From assembly GCA_902363045.1 (NCBI GenBank), contig CABIYX010000059.1:1-6732 (forward strand): a DNA stretch of 6,732 bases, given 5' to 3'. The position numbers and the translations under genes were made by a program. The notes under the pieces are model-generated. The model searched no databases, was not told the origin of the DNA, and worked only from the letters and a program-made list of their open reading frames with translations. Shown piece by piece: positions 5,843 through 6,732 of this stretch (its first letter is position 1; each line of letters begins with the position of its first letter). This stretch comes from Clostridiales bacterium (GTDB lineage: Bacteria > Bacillota > Clostridia > Oscillospirales > Oscillospiraceae).

Positions 5843-6193
5843 ATGAGCAAAGAGCTGGAACTGTATAAAGCATTTATTGACGGCCTTGTGGAGCGGAAAG
5901 ACAGCATGACGGCCCTGTGGGTCAAGGGCGATGGCTTTCCTAAGACAGAGGACAACAAGGCGAAAAATGAACTTCTCGCCGCACTGACCCCGGAGCAGAA
6001 AGGTGTGCTGGCTGAGATGCTTCAGGACGAACATATTGCGGGTATCCACGATACCCTTGCATATATCAATGAGATGATGGATCTGGAGGGGCTGGAGCTT
6101 CATCAGGACGGTGAATCCTATCCCAACGACTATTTTGAGAGCCTGCACTATGACTTCATCAGCCGTTGTGACGGAGATGAGTGGCCGGAATAA
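5843..6193 (+). CDS. DUF6547-like small protein
   Basis: A 116-residue acidic, mainly helical soluble protein. Blocks seen are 'LYKAFIDGLVERKDSM' at 7-22, 'FPKTEDNKAKNELLAAL' at 32-48, 'TPEQKGVLAEMLQDE' at 49-63, 'GIHDTLAYINEMMDLEGL' at 67-84 and the ending 'HYDFISRCDGDEWPE'. This order resembles what I recall for DUF6547, a family of unknown function in Firmicutes; the label is tentative. ATG 5843 is set by GGAGG at 5831-5835, and an in-frame TTG at 5819 has no comparable site. It follows the TPR-like gene by 25 bases and is the last gene of the run, six bases before the inverted repeat that probably terminates the operon. Confidence 0.6.
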   Translation: MSKELELYKAFIDGLVERKDSMTALWVKGDGFPKTEDNKAKNELLAALTPEQKGVLAEMLQDEHIAGIHDTLAYINEMMDLEGLELHQDGESYPNDYFESLHYDFISRCDGDEWPE

Positions 6194-6198
6194 AAGGG

Positions 6199-6294
6199 GG
6201 CGTCCAGGCAGGGGAGAGGGGGGCAGATCAGATTTAGACCAGCTGCTTTATCGAAGAGATTTTTGGACCGGAACCCCTGCTTAGACGCCTTTTT
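6199..6294 (+). terminator. Large imperfect inverted repeat with U-tract, probable operon terminator
   Basis: The arm GGCGTCCAGGCAGGGG (6199-6214) pairs with CCCCTGCTTAGACGCC (6274-6289) with one C-A mismatch and one G-U wobble over 16 positions, and TTTTT follows at 6290-6294. It begins six bases after the stop of the last gene, as expected for the terminator of the twelve-gene run. The loop of 59 bases is much longer than in a standard intrinsic terminator, so efficiency is uncertain. The outer flanks are also nearly symmetrical (TAAAAGG and CCTTTTTA), so a small mobile element is an alternative. Confidence 0.5.
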
Positions 6295-6379
6295 ATTCAC
6301 ACGATCGGCCCAGTATGGAACCGCTTTCCCGAGGTGCTGAGCAGGTCGAAAAAAATAAAAAGAAATTTTGAAAAAGTAC

Positions 6380-6407
6380 TTGACGAATGGAGAATATCTG
6401 TTATAAT
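6380..6407 (+). promoter_or_regulatory. Sigma-A type promoter of the tRNA-Ser gene
   Basis: TTGACG at 6380-6385 (five of six matches to the -35 consensus) and a perfect TATAAT at 6402-6407 are separated by 16 bases. An A-rich stretch at 6349-6375 precedes the -35 box and could act as an UP-like element. Transcription would start near 6414, leaving a leader of about 60 bases before the tRNA, to be removed by RNase P. Confidence 0.85.
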
Positions 6408-6472
6408 ACATATCGCTGTCATACAAGAGCACTTGAGCCAAGCGGCTTGAGGCGGCAGCTGGAACAGAATAT

Positions 6473-6563
6473 GGAGTAGTATCGAAGTGGTCATAACGAG
6501 CACGACTGGAAATCGTGTAGCCGCTAACACGGCTCGAGGGTTCGAATCCCTCCTACTCCGCCA
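6473..6563 (+). tRNA. tRNA-Ser (anticodon GGA)
   Basis: A class II tRNA of 91 bases including encoded CCA. The acceptor stem is GGAGTAG (6473-6479) with CTACTCC (6553-6559), G discriminator at 6560 and CCA at 6561-6563. The anticodon stem is CACGA (6501-6505) with TCGTG (6513-6517), and the loop CTGGAAA gives anticodon GGA at 6508-6510, reading UCC and UCU serine codons. The long variable arm pairs AGCCG (6519-6523) with CGGCT (6530-6534), which is characteristic of serine tRNAs. The T stem GAGGG/CCCTC (6536-6540, 6548-6552) encloses TTCGAAT. All helices pair without mismatches, so the gene looks functional. Confidence 0.97.
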
Positions 6564-6564
6564 T

Positions 6565-6602
6565 GTCGGAGCAAACGTCAAAATGTTTGCTCCGACTTTT
6601 TT
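6565..6602 (+). terminator. Intrinsic terminator of the tRNA-Ser gene
   Basis: A perfect 12-base-pair stem, GTCGGAGCAAAC (6565-6576) with GTTTGCTCCGAC (6585-6596), encloses an eight-base loop and is followed by six T residues (6597-6602). It starts two bases after the tRNA CCA end, so the tRNA is transcribed as a single-gene unit. Confidence 0.95.
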
Positions 6603-6732
6603 GTTGGCCTGTTGCAAAATAGGTGTTTGAAAAATAGGTCCAAAGAAAAAGTGGGTAGTGTCAAGGAATTTTCGCAAAATGGTTTGCAGGCCCTGGCATG
6701 AGAGAAGTCAGCCAGCAATGGAGGCGTCCTCA
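6603..6732. other. Non-coding tail, no supported gene
   Basis: No start codon with a ribosome binding site and no recognisable protein is seen on either strand. The stretch contains GCAAAAT twice (6614-6620 and 6674-6680) and GGCCTG (6606-6611) matched by CAGGCC in inverse order (6687-6692). It may be the edge of a mobile element or the leader of a gene beyond the window; neither can be shown. Confidence 0.4.

Noticed and set aside
6297..6677. Minus-strand frame with an 'RRDSNPR' stretch
   Set aside because: The stretch is the reverse complement of the tRNA-Ser T arm and acceptor, a well-known source of falsely annotated proteins. The frame also crosses the tRNA promoter and terminator.
1..6732. 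CRISPR array, insertion sequence or toxin gene
   Set aside because: No regularly spaced direct repeats, no transposase motif and no toxin or secretion-associated domain were found on either strand, so none is reported.

Overview
The window reads as a moderately GC-rich Firmicute, most likely a gut clostridium (Oscillospiraceae or Lachnospiraceae type). This rests on strong AGGAGG-type ribosome binding sites in front of most genes, local GC near 60% in many genes, a sigma-A type promoter, and a tRNA gene with encoded CCA followed by a hairpin plus U-tract terminator. The genus cannot be fixed from this sequence alone.

Positions 2-6193 hold twelve genes, all on the + strand. They are separated by at most 25 bases or overlap by 4-13 bases, and no convincing internal promoter or terminator was seen, so they are probably one transcription unit (its start lies outside the window). 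In order they are: the C-terminal end of a NADAR-domain protein; a Cys-rich C_GCAxxG_C_C-type putative redox protein; an Imm51-like immunity protein; a small orphan; a DUF6881-like protein; a DUF6966-like protein (GGMGSFND motif); a second small orphan; a HEAT-like helical protein; a divergent formylglycine-generating-enzyme/SUMF1-fold protein; a third orphan; a two-knuckle zinc-ribbon protein; a TPR-like helical protein; and a DUF6547-like protein. Counting the partial NADAR gene this makes thirteen reading frames.

None of the complete proteins has an obvious signal peptide or membrane segment. Most are small, unrelated to each other and acidic-looking. This is the profile of a polyimmunity cassette: a row of antidotes against polymorphic toxins of competing bacteria, gathered without the toxins. 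No toxin, secretion gene or transposase is visible. The immunity interpretation is an inference from family resemblance and layout. It is best supported for the Imm51-like, DUF6881-like and DUF6966-like members. The NADAR and Cys-rich pair at the left edge may be an unrelated metabolic or nucleotide-repair pair that precedes the cassette.

The run ends at a large imperfect inverted repeat with a U-tract (6199-6294), probably the operon terminator. After it come a clear promoter (6380-6407), a tRNA-Ser(GGA) gene with its long variable arm (6473-6563), and a perfect 12-bp-stem terminator (6565-6602). The last 130 bases carry no supported gene.
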